From Moorena producens 3L (GTDB taxonomy: Bacteria > Cyanobacteriota > Cyanobacteriia > Cyanobacteriales > Coleofasciculaceae), in the NCBI RefSeq assembly GCF_000211815.1, contig NZ_GL890965.1:7615-71614 (forward strand): 64,000 nt of DNA, written 5' to 3'. The position numbers and the translations under genes were made by a program. Of the stretch, positions 17,326 through 26,456 are shown piece by piece; position 1 is the first letter of the stretch; each line of letters starts with the position of its first letter. A model generated the notes under the pieces. The model made no database searches and had not been told where the DNA came from. It saw nothing but the letters and a program-made list of their open reading frames with translations.

Positions 17326-20300
17326 CTAGTTACCAATGGCAACAAAAGCTGCCCAATAGTAGGGGTTCTGAAAAGGTTTTTCCATAGAACCCCGCTTATA
17401 AAAAGTGTCACCTAACTGTGCTCGATGATTCCGACTCAAGGGCAAGTGGTTTGCCCACTCCTCTAATTCTTCTTTGGTGCTATCCCGCAGCCAGAGTTGC
17501 GCTTGGTTAAGGGCAACTGCTAAAGGTATCTGCTCTCGCAGATTCTGATAAAATTTAATCATCAACAACGCTGTCGATAAATCGTTTACCTTCCACAAGC
17601 TACTAACTACTGCTGGACTTCCAGCAACTAGGAAACCACTGGGTAACCCAATGTATTCATCGCTGATGTTCTTAAAGTCGATTAATCCAGTTTCACAAGC
17701 CGAAAGGGTGACCAGGCGACATTGTTCTAATTGTAGGTCAAAGACTTGATCGATAGTCAGACATTTCTCTAGGTCAAAGATTTCCTCGTCACTTATCCGC
17801 AAATAGCGCTCCGAATTGGGTTCAGCAGATGCCGGTTGGGCATTGGCCAGAATTAGAGCGGATTTCCGGGGTTCTTGGTAATTAAAGTAACCGTGACAGC
17901 TAAAATGTAAACAGTGGTAACTGTTGAGAGCTTTGCTATCGATGGCGGCTTTGGTAGCAGCGTTTTCCACAAGAACCTCTGTATCTGGTGGTGGATTGAA
18001 GTAGCTTTTAATTACGTCTACTTCCATAGGAGTGTAATCCAAATCAGCACTGGGATTTTGAACCGCAAATAGGTGGGTAAACTCTTCTGGGCGTTTTCTG
18101 GTTTGAGTAAGTTGGAGTAGTTGACAGCTAGGGGCGTAACTTACCCCTGCTGGAAAGCGATCCATTAGAATTTCAGATTTACCTTCTCCCTGCTGACTGG
18201 TAATCGGTAAAGCATGAAGGGGGAACAAATGTAAATAGCGATGGGGGATTAAAATTAAGCGATCGCACTGTGGTGGTATTTGCTGAATGATTTCATCTAT
18301 GTGCAGAATTTTTGCCAACAGATGGAGGCGAGTATTCAGACGGCGTTGCCAATGGTATTTTTTGGTATAGTAGGCTATGAGATAGCCTTTGAGGTATTTT
18401 ATTAATTTGTAAAAGTCTTTTGGCTCAGATTCCCAAACGATAGGCTGCTGGGTTTGACCGGTAAAGATGAAACTGAGCAGCTTATCCCTTATAATATAAA
18501 ACTCGACAATGGCAGTGTGGTGATCCAGCTTCTGCTGAAATTGCTCAAACTTAAACCTAGAACCGATAGGGAAATAGTAGTCTTGTAAATCATTGCGCTG
18601 CTGTCGCAATTCTTGAAGACGTTGTGCTAACACTTTTGGATTGTCAGCTTTTCCCTGTTGGATTTGGTTCTGACCTGCTGCTATTTCATCCCTGTATTTT
18701 TCTAGTTGAGTAGCAACATCTACAGGAAAGATAGTTTTCAGGTCACGGCTGAGAATCTCTTCAACTAAATTGCCGGTTTTGCTCCGTTCAACATAGTCAA
18801 TGGCTTCAGTGATTTTAGTTAAGGCTAGGCAAACTTCTACCATGCCTCCATAGCTTCGGTGGTTCTCTTCAGCTAGTTTAGTCTTGTATTCTTCTACTCC
18901 AGAACCAGAAATAATTTCATCTCGCAGGAATTCTACTATTTTAATGGCAGCATCAAAAGCCTTGTAAGCTTCCGGTAAATTTTGAGCATCTCGGTAAGCA
19001 AAACCAAGGTTATGGTTAGTATGTAGATAGTTTTGGGGAAAAGCCTCAAAGGTAAAAACTCTAAGAGCCTGTTGGTAACAAGCGATCGCATCTTCTATAT
19101 TCTCTGCTTTCTCACCTTTTATTCCTTGATAGCAAGCAGCACCGAAATTATTTTGTGTCCTTGCCCAATCAATTGGAAATGCCTCAAAGGTAAAAACTCT
19201 AAGAGCCTGTTGGTAACAAGCGATCGCATCTTCTATATTCTCTGCTTTCTCACCTTTGATGCGGTCACCGTAAGCATTACCGAGATTATATTGTGTCATT
19301 GCCCAATCAATTGGAAATGCCTCAAAGGTTCTGACTCTAAGAGCTTCTTGGTAACAAGCGATCGCATCTTCTATATTCTGTGCTTTCTCACCTTTGATGC
19401 GGTCACCGTAAGCATTACCGAGATTATTTTGAGTCCTTGCCCAATCATAAGTAAAAGCCTCAAAGGTATGAACTCTAAGAGCTTCTTGGTAACAAGCGAT
19501 CGCATCTTCTATATTCTGTGCTTTCTCTCCTTTGATGCGGTCACGGTAAGCATTACCGAGATTATTTTGTGTCGATGCCCAATCATAAGTAAAAGCCTCA
19601 AAGGTATGAACTCTAAGAGCTTCTTGGTAACAAGCGATCGCATCTTCTATATTCTCTGCTTTCTCTCCTTTTATTCGGTTAGAGTGAGCATTTCCGAGAT
19701 TATTTTGTGTATTTGCCCATTTTTCAGGAAAAGCCTCAAAGGTTCTGACTCTAAGAGCTTCTTGGTAATAAGCGATCGCATCTTCTATATTCTCTGCTTT
19801 CTCACCTTTGATGCGGTCACCGTAAGCATTACCGAGATTATATTGTGTCATTGCCCAATCAATTGGAAATGCCTCAAAGGTTCTGACTCTAAGAGCTTCT
19901 TGGTAACAAGCGATGGCTTCTTCTATATTCTCTGCTTTCTCTCCTTTTATTCGGTTACGGTAAGCAAGCCCAAGTCTGAATTGAGTATTTGCCCAATCTT
20001 CAGGAAAAGCTTCACGGGTGCGTACTTCTGCCAATTTGTAGCAAGCGATGGCCTCTTCTAGGTTTTGCGACTTCTGACCTGTGATTCTGTTAGAGTAAGC
20101 AAGACCGAGATTGTATTGAATCTTTGCCCATTCAACCGGAAAAGCTTCATGGGTGTGTACTTCTAAAGCCAATTGGTAACAAGCGATGGCAATTTCAAGG
20201 TTTTCTGCTTTCTGACCTGTGATTCTGTTAAAGTAAGCATTTCCAAGATTCCTTTGAGTTAATCCCCAATCAAACGGAAAATCTTCACGGGTGTAAAGAG

Positions 20301-20613
20301 TTAGTGCGACTTCATAGCCAGTGATGGCAATTTCTATATTGCTAGCTTTGTCACCCAAGGATAATTTTGCTACTATTTTGCTAAATTCAACAATATTTGC
20401 TGCTAGGGATGTGGCTTGATCTGGTTTTAATTCTTCAAGAGTAGTTGTTGCCGAATCCCGCAATTTATCTGCTAAGGTCTGATTAAGTTTATCTGTATTT
20501 GCTTCCAGTAATTTCTCAACTACCTGCTGATTACCATTACTGGAAGCAATTGCTTTTAGTACCTCTAACAGAAAGTCGAGTTGGGCATCAGATGTATTGT
20601 CAGTCATTGCCAT
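17326..20613 (-). CDS. TPR-CHAT protease (caspase-like), conflict system
   Basis: The product has 1095 residues. Residues about 1-95 are helical. About ten TPR-like units of 46 residues (RIKGEKAENIEDAIACYQEA..AFP..WA..QNNLGNAY) follow to about residue 560, then a helical linker and a C-terminal CHAT domain of the caspase-like fold. The catalytic pair is visible as His907 in HFSCHGYFN and Cys973 in TLSACETGL, and the domain ends YYWAAFVAIGN as usual. CHAT proteins are cysteine peptidases that act in immunity or cell death when a sensor region releases them. Several TPR units are nearly identical in DNA, showing recent expansion. Downstream lie the adaptor and membrane genes. Confidence 0.9.
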   Translation of the reverse strand: MAMTDNTSDAQLDFLLEVLKAIASSNGNQQVVEKLLEANTDKLNQTLADKLRDSATTTLEELKPDQATSLAANIVEFSKIVAKLSLGDKASNIEIAITGYEVALTLYTREDFPFDWGLTQRNLGNAYFNRITGQKAENLEIAIACYQLALEVHTHEAFPVEWAKIQYNLGLAYSNRITGQKSQNLEEAIACYKLAEVRTREAFPEDWANTQFRLGLAYRNRIKGEKAENIEEAIACYQEALRVRTFEAFPIDWAMTQYNLGNAYGDRIKGEKAENIEDAIAYYQEALRVRTFEAFPEKWANTQNNLGNAHSNRIKGEKAENIEDAIACYQEALRVHTFEAFTYDWASTQNNLGNAYRDRIKGEKAQNIEDAIACYQEALRVHTFEAFTYDWARTQNNLGNAYGDRIKGEKAQNIEDAIACYQEALRVRTFEAFPIDWAMTQYNLGNAYGDRIKGEKAENIEDAIACYQQALRVFTFEAFPIDWARTQNNFGAACYQGIKGEKAENIEDAIACYQQALRVFTFEAFPQNYLHTNHNLGFAYRDAQNLPEAYKAFDAAIKIVEFLRDEIISGSGVEEYKTKLAEENHRSYGGMVEVCLALTKITEAIDYVERSKTGNLVEEILSRDLKTIFPVDVATQLEKYRDEIAAGQNQIQQGKADNPKVLAQRLQELRQQRNDLQDYYFPIGSRFKFEQFQQKLDHHTAIVEFYIIRDKLLSFIFTGQTQQPIVWESEPKDFYKLIKYLKGYLIAYYTKKYHWQRRLNTRLHLLAKILHIDEIIQQIPPQCDRLILIPHRYLHLFPLHALPITSQQGEGKSEILMDRFPAGVSYAPSCQLLQLTQTRKRPEEFTHLFAVQNPSADLDYTPMEVDVIKSYFNPPPDTEVLVENAATKAAIDSKALNSYHCLHFSCHGYFNYQEPRKSALILANAQPASAEPNSERYLRISDEEIFDLEKCLTIDQVFDLQLEQCRLVTLSACETGLIDFKNISDEYIGLPSGFLVAGSPAVVSSLWKVNDLSTALLMIKFYQNLREQIPLAVALNQAQLWLRDSTKEELEEWANHLPLSRNHRAQLGDTFYKRGSMEKPFQNPYYWAAFVAIGN

Positions 20614-20922
20614 CCACTGCTCTACAATAGTTATTCAAAAAATAGACTTATTGAAAGCACCCTGGATTTACCAATCTTCCGCCACTGCCAATTTAAGTAT
20701 TCAGCCTAAGCGCTACGCCCACGCTACTTGAGGTGCTAATGGGCTACGGGCACCCTAACTTAGTCATAGCTTACTTCTGACTTCTGACTTTTTACTTCTA
20801 ACTTGCGCGTAGCGCTATATCCCTTAGGGAAAGGCAAGAGGCAGAACCTGATAAATTATAGCATTTTTCAATTGGGTGAAGTTTTTATAAAATAGGGAGC
20901 ATTTCTATGTGAGTGGTTAACC
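20614..20922. other. Upstream region of the TPR-CHAT operon
   Basis: About 300 bp. The first 60 bp next to the start codon are AT-rich and the likely promoter of the operon. From 20700 there are fragments of dispersed repeats (AAGCGCTACGCCCACGCTAC, CTTCTGACTTCTGAC) and CCCTTAGGGAAAGGCAAGAGGC at 20821. No gene. Confidence 0.45.
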
Positions 20923-21165
20923 GTAAGTATTCAGCCGTCAGCCGTCAGCCGTCAGCCGTCAGCCGTCAGCCGTCAGCCGTCAGCCGTCAGCCGTCAGCCG
21001 TCAGCCGTCAGCCGTCAGCCGTCAGCCGTCAGCCGTCAGCTGACGTAACAAAGATTAAAAGAATGCTTACTTGTTTTCTTAAAAAGCTGATAGCTGATAG
21101 CTGATAGCTGATAGCTGATAGCTGATAGCTGATAGCTGATAGCTGATAGCTGATAGCTGAGTGCG
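20923..21165. repeat. CAGCCGT and AGCTGAT heptamer arrays with a GTAAGTATTCAGC end
   Basis: The tract begins with GTAAGTATTCAGCC and continues as about sixteen CAGCCGT heptamers to 21040. A short unique piece ends in GAATGCTTAC (21061-21070), and about eleven AGCTGAT heptamers follow to 21160. The ends match the GTAAGCATTCAGC family at 49.45, 52.98 and 58.23 kb, but I see no target duplication here. Confidence 0.8.
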
Positions 21166-21180
21166 ACACCTAACCGGATC

Positions 21181-21663
21181 TTACTTATCCCTAAACTGCT
21201 TCAACCAATTGGTCAAATCCACTTCCGTTTCAAAATCTAACAACGCTTCTCCTAAATCCTCCAACTGTTCAAAGGATAATTCCTCAATTTGATTTTGTAA
21301 TTGGGGATTGATTTCACCTAAGCGACGGCTAATTTGACGGATAATTAACTTAACCTCATTGCGCTTTCCTTGTTCTAATCCTTGGCGAATAATTCGTTGA
21401 TAAACTACTGACTCTTGCATCATATCCTCCCGAAAATAAGCTTGAATTAACTGTTCATCAAATTTGACTCCAGCCAACAGTTGCACGCAAGCAGATAGGT
21501 TACGCTGCTGTTGTCTATGTCTTGATGCAGTCGCTCATGGGGGAAACCACGCCAGTTGCTCATGGGGGGAACCCCCAAGACCGCACTGGCTCCCCAAGAC
21601 CGCGCTGCATCGCTCTTCAATGATATCGATTCTGGCTGCTACTTGGGATAGCAAGGTTTCTGA
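21181..21663 (-). pseudogene. Rpn/DUF4351-type gene fragment interrupted by family A repeat
   Basis: The intact piece, from about 21505 down to 21181, reads QRNLSACVQLLAGVKFDEQLIQAYFREDMMQESVVYQRII and ends with a DUF4351-like helical module (LSFEQLEDLGEALLDFETEVDLTNWLKQF). This is the usual C-terminus of the longer Rpn-like proteins. Upstream, past the repeat at 21520-21613, the same frame type resumes as ETLLSQVAARIDIIEER, which fits the residues expected just before. The gene was therefore split by the repeat, which brings a stop, and the rest of its N-terminus is gone, replaced by TAGAATTTAGAATT-type repeats. Confidence 0.75.
21520..21613 (+). repeat. Dispersed repeat family A inside the Rpn-like gene
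   Basis: It runs from GTCTTGATGCAGTCGCTCATG to CTGCATCGC with the internal CCCCCAAGACCGCACTGGC segment. It is nearly identical to the copy at 22651-22745. Confidence 0.9.
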
Positions 21664-21780
21664 ATGTAGAATGTAGAATTTAGAATTGGGAATGTAGAAT
21701 TTAGAATTGGGAATGTAGAATTTAGAATTTAGAATTTAGAATTTAGAATGTAGAATTTAGAATTGGTAATTCAAGATAAT
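21664..21780. repeat. TAGAATT-type short repeats
   Basis: Imperfect units of GTAGAATTTAGAATTGGGAAT fill this interval. The reverse complement type (ATTCTACATTCTACATTC) reappears at 22290-22320 on the far side of the heptamer array, so the two may be ends of one composite repeat. Confidence 0.7.
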
Positions 21781-21811
21781 TTAGAATAGGCGCGGTTTCG
21801 CCCCTGTTTTT

Positions 21812-21919
21812 ATATATGCTAGCAATAAACGTCGTTCAGGTATATTAAAAGGAACCTTTGTTCTACCATTACCTGATGATTTTGATGAACCCTTAGACGA
21901 TTTTAAGGAATATATGTAG
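21812..21919 (+). pseudogene. C-terminal remnant of a DUF2281-type antitoxin-like protein
   Basis: The frame reads ASNKRRSGILKGTFVLPLPDDFDEPL followed by DDFKEYM and a stop at 21917. The LKGTF..LPDDFDEPLEDFKEYM ending is characteristic of small cyanobacterial DUF2281 proteins, which usually precede a PIN-type toxin. The N-terminal helical half is missing and no toxin gene follows. Only the last 35 codons remain between repeats. Confidence 0.7.
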
Positions 21920-21941
21920 GGGAGCAGGGAGTAGGGAGTAG

Positions 21942-22268
21942 GCAATAGGCAATAGGCAATAGGCAATAGGCAATAGGCAATAGGCAATAGGCAATAGGCA
22001 ATAGGCAATAGGCAATAGGCAATAGGCAATAGGCAATAGGCAATAGGCAATAGGCAATAGGCAATAGGCAATAGGCAATAGGCAATAGGCAATAGGCAAT
22101 AGGCAATAGGCAATAGGCAATAGGCAATAGGCAATAGGCAATAGGCAATAGGCAATAGGCAATAGGCAATAGGCAATAGGCAATAGGCAATAGGCAATAG
22201 GCAATAGGCAATAGGCAATAGGCAATAGGCAATAGGCAATAGGCAATAGGCAATAGGCAATAGGCAAT
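21942..22268. repeat. Long GCAATAG heptamer array (about 46 copies)
   Basis: A perfect or near-perfect 7-bp tandem array of about 327 bp. Because seven is not a multiple of three, it is open in several frames on the minus strand (IAYCLLP repeats), which gives false open frames. There are no spacers, so this is not a CRISPR array. Confidence 0.95.
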
Positions 22269-22400
22269 GCTGACTTTTAAAGTCTTAATTCTAAATTCTA
22301 CATTCTACATTCTACATTCTATAAAACATTTTTAAAACCCTTGACAAACAAAACTATAATCATTACCATAATCAATATAAACCCATTGAACGTTTTCACA

Positions 22401-22601
22401 ATGTCAGAAAAATTTACTCGCAATTTCAAGAAAAAACCGACTCAGCACACTCTCAAAGGTCCTCGTGAATCAGTAATAAATAGTATGCACATGCTTTATT
22501 CCCTAGGTTATGCGGAGATTGCCGAGTGGACACCTCTAGAACCGACCGATATTCCAGGAGAAGTAATGACTACTATGATCAAGTATTGGTTGTTGCCATA
22601 A
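22401..22601 (+). CDS. Small conserved-looking cyanobacterial protein, hypothetical
   Basis: The product is 66 residues from the ATG at 22401 (MSEKFTRNFKKKPTQHTLKGPRESV). It is basic at the N-terminus, then amphipathic (VINSMHMLYSLGYAEIAEWTPLEPTDIPGEVMTTMIKYWLLP). It has no signal peptide or membrane segment, and I do not recognise a function. Coding is supported by a plausible domain-like composition and by a strong downstream terminator at 22769. A family A repeat has inserted between the gene and that terminator. Confidence 0.65.
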   Translation: MSEKFTRNFKKKPTQHTLKGPRESVINSMHMLYSLGYAEIAEWTPLEPTDIPGEVMTTMIKYWLLP

Positions 22602-22650
22602 CACCTTAAATTTCTGGGGGGTTTTCCCCCCGGTGGCCTTGGGTTTCGGA

Positions 22651-22745
22651 GTCTTGATGCAGTCGCTCATGGGGGAAACCACGCCAGTTGCTCATGGGGG
22701 GAACCCCCAAGACCGCACTGGCTCCCCAAGACCGCGCTGCATCGC
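22651..22745 (+). repeat. Dispersed repeat family A
   Basis: A full copy from GTCTTGATGCAGTCGCTC to CTGCATCGC, nearly identical to 21520-21613. It lies between the small gene and its terminator. Confidence 0.9.
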
Positions 22746-22768
22746 AATTTCTGACATATGTGATTGCC

Positions 22769-22805
22769 ATAGCCGTGGATAGTATTTCTACGGCTATTTT
22801 TTTTT
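22769..22805 (+). terminator. Rho-independent terminator
   Basis: The stem ATAGCCGT (22769-22776) pairs with ACGGCTAT (22790-22797), followed by a run of nine T. It is correctly oriented for the gene ending at 22601. Confidence 0.85.
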
Positions 22806-22811
22806 GGAATT

Positions 22812-23060
22812 AAGAATCGGGAATCGGGAATCGGGAATTGGGAATCGGGAATCGGGAATCGGGAATCGGGAATTGAGAATTGAGAATTGAGAATTGAGAA
22901 TTAAGAATTAAGAATTAAGAATTGAGAATTAAGAATTGAGAATTAAGAATCCCACACTCCCCCTTTGACCCTAAATGTAAAAACCTACCCCCGACTCCCG
23001 ACTCCCGACTCCCGACTCCCGACTCCCGACTCCCGACTCCCGACTTCAGACTTCTGACTT
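22812..23060. repeat. GGGAATC, GAATTAA and CCCGACT heptamer arrays
   Basis: Three consecutive low-complexity arrays: GGGAATC units (22815-22870), GAATTGA/GAATTAA units (22870-22950) and CCCGACT units (22988-23043), followed by CTTCAGA units. No gene. Confidence 0.85.
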
Positions 23061-23119
23061 CAGACTTCAGACTCCCTGCTCCCTTTGCTATCATTTAAAT
23101 CTGCAACTGGCATTCTCCC

Positions 23120-25116
23120 ATGAGCCGCCAATCCAGTGTCCGAACCGTTCTAGGACTTCTTTTCCTATCCAGCCTCACCATTAGCCTGTGGCTCGGTGAT
23201 ATTCCCCATACCACCTGGCAACTGCAAGTGGGAAACCCAGCCACAGCTCAATCTCCTGATGCTAGCCAACTTGTCCAACAAGGGGTGGAACACTACCAAC
23301 TGGGAGATTTTACTAGCGCTATAGAGTATTGGCAAACTGCCCTAACTACTTATCAACAAACCAACAACCGCCCTAACCAAACTATTGTTATAGAAAACCT
23401 AGCGAGAGCTTATCAGCAAATTGGTCAAATCGACCAAGCCATTAACTACTGGGAACAAGTCATCACTAATTATCAGCAACTGGGTGATTTACAACAGGTA
23501 GGGCGGATGCTTACCGAACTGGCTCAAGCTTATAGTAAATTGGGGCAAAATCAAAAAGCGATCGCATTATTATGTGGTACCATTAATTATGATAATCCCC
23601 AAGATAACCCCTGTGTGCCAGAAAGTGCTTTACAACTGGCTCGCACCCATCAAGACCAACTGGGAGTTGCTGCGGCTCTGGGGAGTTTAGGGGATGCTTA
23701 TCGCCTCAGGGGCAAGTACGATCTAGGGATTAACTATCTCAAAGAGAGCTTAACTATTGCAGAAGACATTGACCACCTTGCCTATCAATCCTCAGCCCTG
23801 AATAGTTTAGGTAATGCCTACAGTAGCAAAGCTCAGCTCAGCTATCGTCGGGCAAATTCTGCTGAAAAAATCGAGTACACAAAAAAGGCTTCGGCACTCG
23901 CAGAAAAAGCTAAGAATAACGATAGCGAAGCACTAAAGTATTTTCAGAAAAGCCTCGACCTAGCTATTACTCAAAACGACCAATCCGGTCAAATCCGGGC
24001 AAGGCTTAATGAGATTCCCTTGTATTACCGCCTTGATAAATATAGCGCTAGTGTTACGGAATGGCAAAAAGAATGGCAAAAAGCCTACTCCCTGTTGGAA
24101 AGTCTACCAGATTCCCAGGATAAGGTTTATGCTGCCATTGAGTTAGCTAACCTTTTGCAACCGATTGCTCCGGCTCATGAAACCAGTCCCTGGATGCGAT
24201 GCTATCAGCCCAAACTAGAACCCCAGGCTATTGCACTCCTGACCCAAGCCGTAAAAATAGCGCAACGTATTAATGACCACCGCTCCCAATCCTTTGCCCT
24301 AGGGGAACTGGGTCATATCTATGAGTGTCGTGACCAGTATACCAAAGCCCTAGAGTTAAGCCAACAGGCTAGACTAGCAGCTGAGCAAAACTTGCTGGCA
24401 AAGGATAGTCTGTACTTGTGGGAGTGGCAAACAGCACGGATTTTTAAGGAGCAGGGGAAAGTAACTGAGGCAATTGGAGCCTATGAAAACGCGATCGCTA
24501 CTCTCGAAACAATCCGTAGCGATATCCTAACTGCCAGTCGAGATGTCGTGAATTTGAAGCCTTGAGCAATGTCTCCAGAGAAGTTAAGGCAGTGACACAA
24601 ACCATACCAGAGAGCAAACAGCTACTAGATGAGGAATTTCCCCGCGATCGCCTACAACAAGAATTAGGCACAACGGTTTACCCGATGATTCACATAGCTA
24701 CTCACGGTGAGTTCGGCACTGAACCGGAGGATACTTTCCTAGTCACCGGGGAAAATAATCAACTCACCATTGATGAATTAGATCGGGTAATTCGCAGTGT
24801 AGCTAGTACTACTGAACCAGTGGAGTTACTATCCCTGACTGCCTGTCGAACCGCCACTGGTGATGACCGAGCAGCATTAGGTTTAGCCGGTGTAGCTGTT
24901 CAAGCAGGAGCCAGAAGTGCTTTAGCCTCGCTTTGGTTCATTAATGATCAAATTACTGCCCAAATTGCTGCCCAATTTGACCAGGGTTTGCGACAATCAA
25001 ACTTAAACAAAGCCCAAGCGCTTCGTGCTGCTCAAATCGCTTTACTGGAAGCAGGAGGACAATATGCTCGCCCCGCCTATTGGGCACCTTATCTAGTAAT
25101 TGGAAATTGGTTTTGA
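23120..25116 (+). pseudogene. Secreted TPR-CHAT protein with an internal deletion and frame change
   Basis: The first open part (23120-24565) encodes a signal-peptide-like start (TVLGLLFLSSLTISLWLG) and TPR units (VQQGVEHYQLGDFTSAIEYWQTAL onward), reaching SDILTASRDV. In intact relatives this is followed by roughly 200 more residues before the CHAT domain. Here it runs into VNLKP-stop. The second part, one frame over from about 24550, reads EALSNVSREVKAVTQTIPESKQLL and then the CHAT pair His in HIATHGEFG and Cys in LTACRTATG, ending YLVIGNWF. The join is a deletion near 24553. The peptidase half has no start signal, so it is probably dead. Confidence 0.8.
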
Positions 25117-25310
25117 CACTCCCATAAGGACGGGGCTTTAAACCCAAATTTTTTGGTAATCTTAGGTGTCCGACAGACTTGAGTGAACCTGCGTCTATAA
25201 CCGACCTAGTATACTGATTTTTGGCCATTGGTGCCAGAGCGATCGCAAACAGCCTGATCATTGTCCGCACCCCGCTCTTGCCTAGACGGGGCTTCCAAAC
25301 ATCGGACTAT
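25115..25310 (-). mobile_element. IS200/IS605-type remnant abutting the CHAT stop codon
   Basis: Read on the minus strand, the tract ends GGGTTTAAAGCCCCGTCC..GGGAGTGTCAA, matching the ends seen at 40866 and 41472. The TTGACACTCC end supplies the TGA stop of the upstream CHAT gene. No transposase reading frame remains. Confidence 0.55.
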
Positions 25311-25350
25311 TTTTTGTGAGTTGAGTTAAACAAACTGCTATATACTACGA

Positions 25351-26403
25351 ATGACTGCTAAACAGCTTGCTACCCTCGTGAACAAAGTTCCTATTCTCAG
25401 CATTGACTTAGGTCGCACCTCTACTAAAGCTTGTATCAGCCGTTACCCCGATGGTGTAGTGCTAATTCCTGCCAACGTTGCCCATCTCACCGTTGAGCAA
25501 GTGCGTCGGGGTGGGTTTGAAGCTCGACTGGGTGACCCTCTATTAGATATTTGGCTCGAGTATCAAGGCAAAGGATACGCCATTGGACAACTAGCTGCTG
25601 ACTTCGGAGCTAACTTGGGTGTTGGTCAATCGAAAGTAGAAGATGCCTTGATAAAAGTCTTTGCCTGCGTAGGACATTTCGAGCTTCAAGGTGACTTGGC
25701 AATTATCATGGGATTGCCCTACCATTCCCAAGAGCAGTTTGAGCGTGAAAAAGAGGAATTAATTGGTATCCTGGCTTCACCTCATGTCATGTACTACAGA
25801 GGGGAACCAGTGTCGATTACGATTAAAAAAGTTTGGGTGATACCAGAGGGCTATGGTAGTTTGATCTGGGTTGAAGTTCAGGAAAACGATCCATCCGATG
25901 GCGGATTACATGACCGTTCCGTCGCCGTTGTGGATATTGGCCACCAAACCACTGACTTTATCATGGCAGATTCGTTCCGATTTGCCCGAGGAGCATCTCA
26001 GAGTGAAGCATTTGCCATGAATGAGTTCTATGATCAATTAGCTGCCCAAATTCAGGGAGCTGACAGTCAATCTTTGCTATTAATCAAAGCGGTTAATCGT
26101 CCAGAAGGAGAGCGCTTCTATCGTCCTAAAGGTGCTGCTCAGCCCACAGACCTCGACGAAATTATACCGAGTTTGCGCAAAAGTTTTGCCCGTGAACTGT
26201 CTGATCGTTTGCTCGCTTGGCTACCAGAACGCACCACAGACGTAGTGGTGACGGGTGGTGGTGGACAATTCTTCTGGAATGATCTTCAACTTATCTTCAA
26301 AGAAGCTAGACTCAAGGGTTACTTAGCTCAACCCTCTCGAAAAGCGAATGCTTTGGGACAATACATTTATGGAGAGGTGCAGAAGCAGTCAGCATCTCGA
26401 TAA
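25351..26403 (+). CDS. ParM/StbA-like actin-family ATPase
   Basis: The 350-residue product has actin-fold hallmarks. ILSIDLGRTSTKACI near residue 15 is the phosphate-1 loop, VAVVDIGHQTTDFIM near 190 is phosphate-2, and DVVVTGGGGQFFW near 300 is the adenosine motif. The pattern fits plasmid-segregation ParM-type proteins, which polymerise to move DNA or other cargo, rather than MreB or FtsA. It is followed 53 bp later by a gene for a DNA-binding-like coiled-coil protein, the usual ParM-ParR order. Here the pair sits among chromosomal housekeeping genes. The cargo is unknown. Confidence 0.85.
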   Translation: MTAKQLATLVNKVPILSIDLGRTSTKACISRYPDGVVLIPANVAHLTVEQVRRGGFEARLGDPLLDIWLEYQGKGYAIGQLAADFGANLGVGQSKVEDALIKVFACVGHFELQGDLAIIMGLPYHSQEQFEREKEELIGILASPHVMYYRGEPVSITIKKVWVIPEGYGSLIWVEVQENDPSDGGLHDRSVAVVDIGHQTTDFIMADSFRFARGASQSEAFAMNEFYDQLAAQIQGADSQSLLLIKAVNRPEGERFYRPKGAAQPTDLDEIIPSLRKSFARELSDRLLAWLPERTTDVVVTGGGGQFFWNDLQLIFKEARLKGYLAQPSRKANALGQYIYGEVQKQSASR

Positions 26404-26456
26404 CTTGTAGATAAATTGTATTGTAATTATCCGATAAGATTATAGGCATAATTACC

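Noticed and set aside
19033..20061. 342-codon open frame antisense to the TPR-CHAT gene
   Set aside because: It mirrors the conserved TPR repeat on the other strand. The CHAT-TPR reading has clear domain and catalytic motifs.
21942..22268. Possible CRISPR array or long minus-strand IAYCLLP-repeat protein
   Set aside because: The unit is 7 bp with no spacers, and three overlapping frames are all open because of the repeat period. There is no start context or codon structure.
24562..25116. Independent short CHAT gene
   Set aside because: There is no start signal, and its first residues match the middle of longer TPR-CHAT proteins, so it is treated as the 3' part of a pseudogene.
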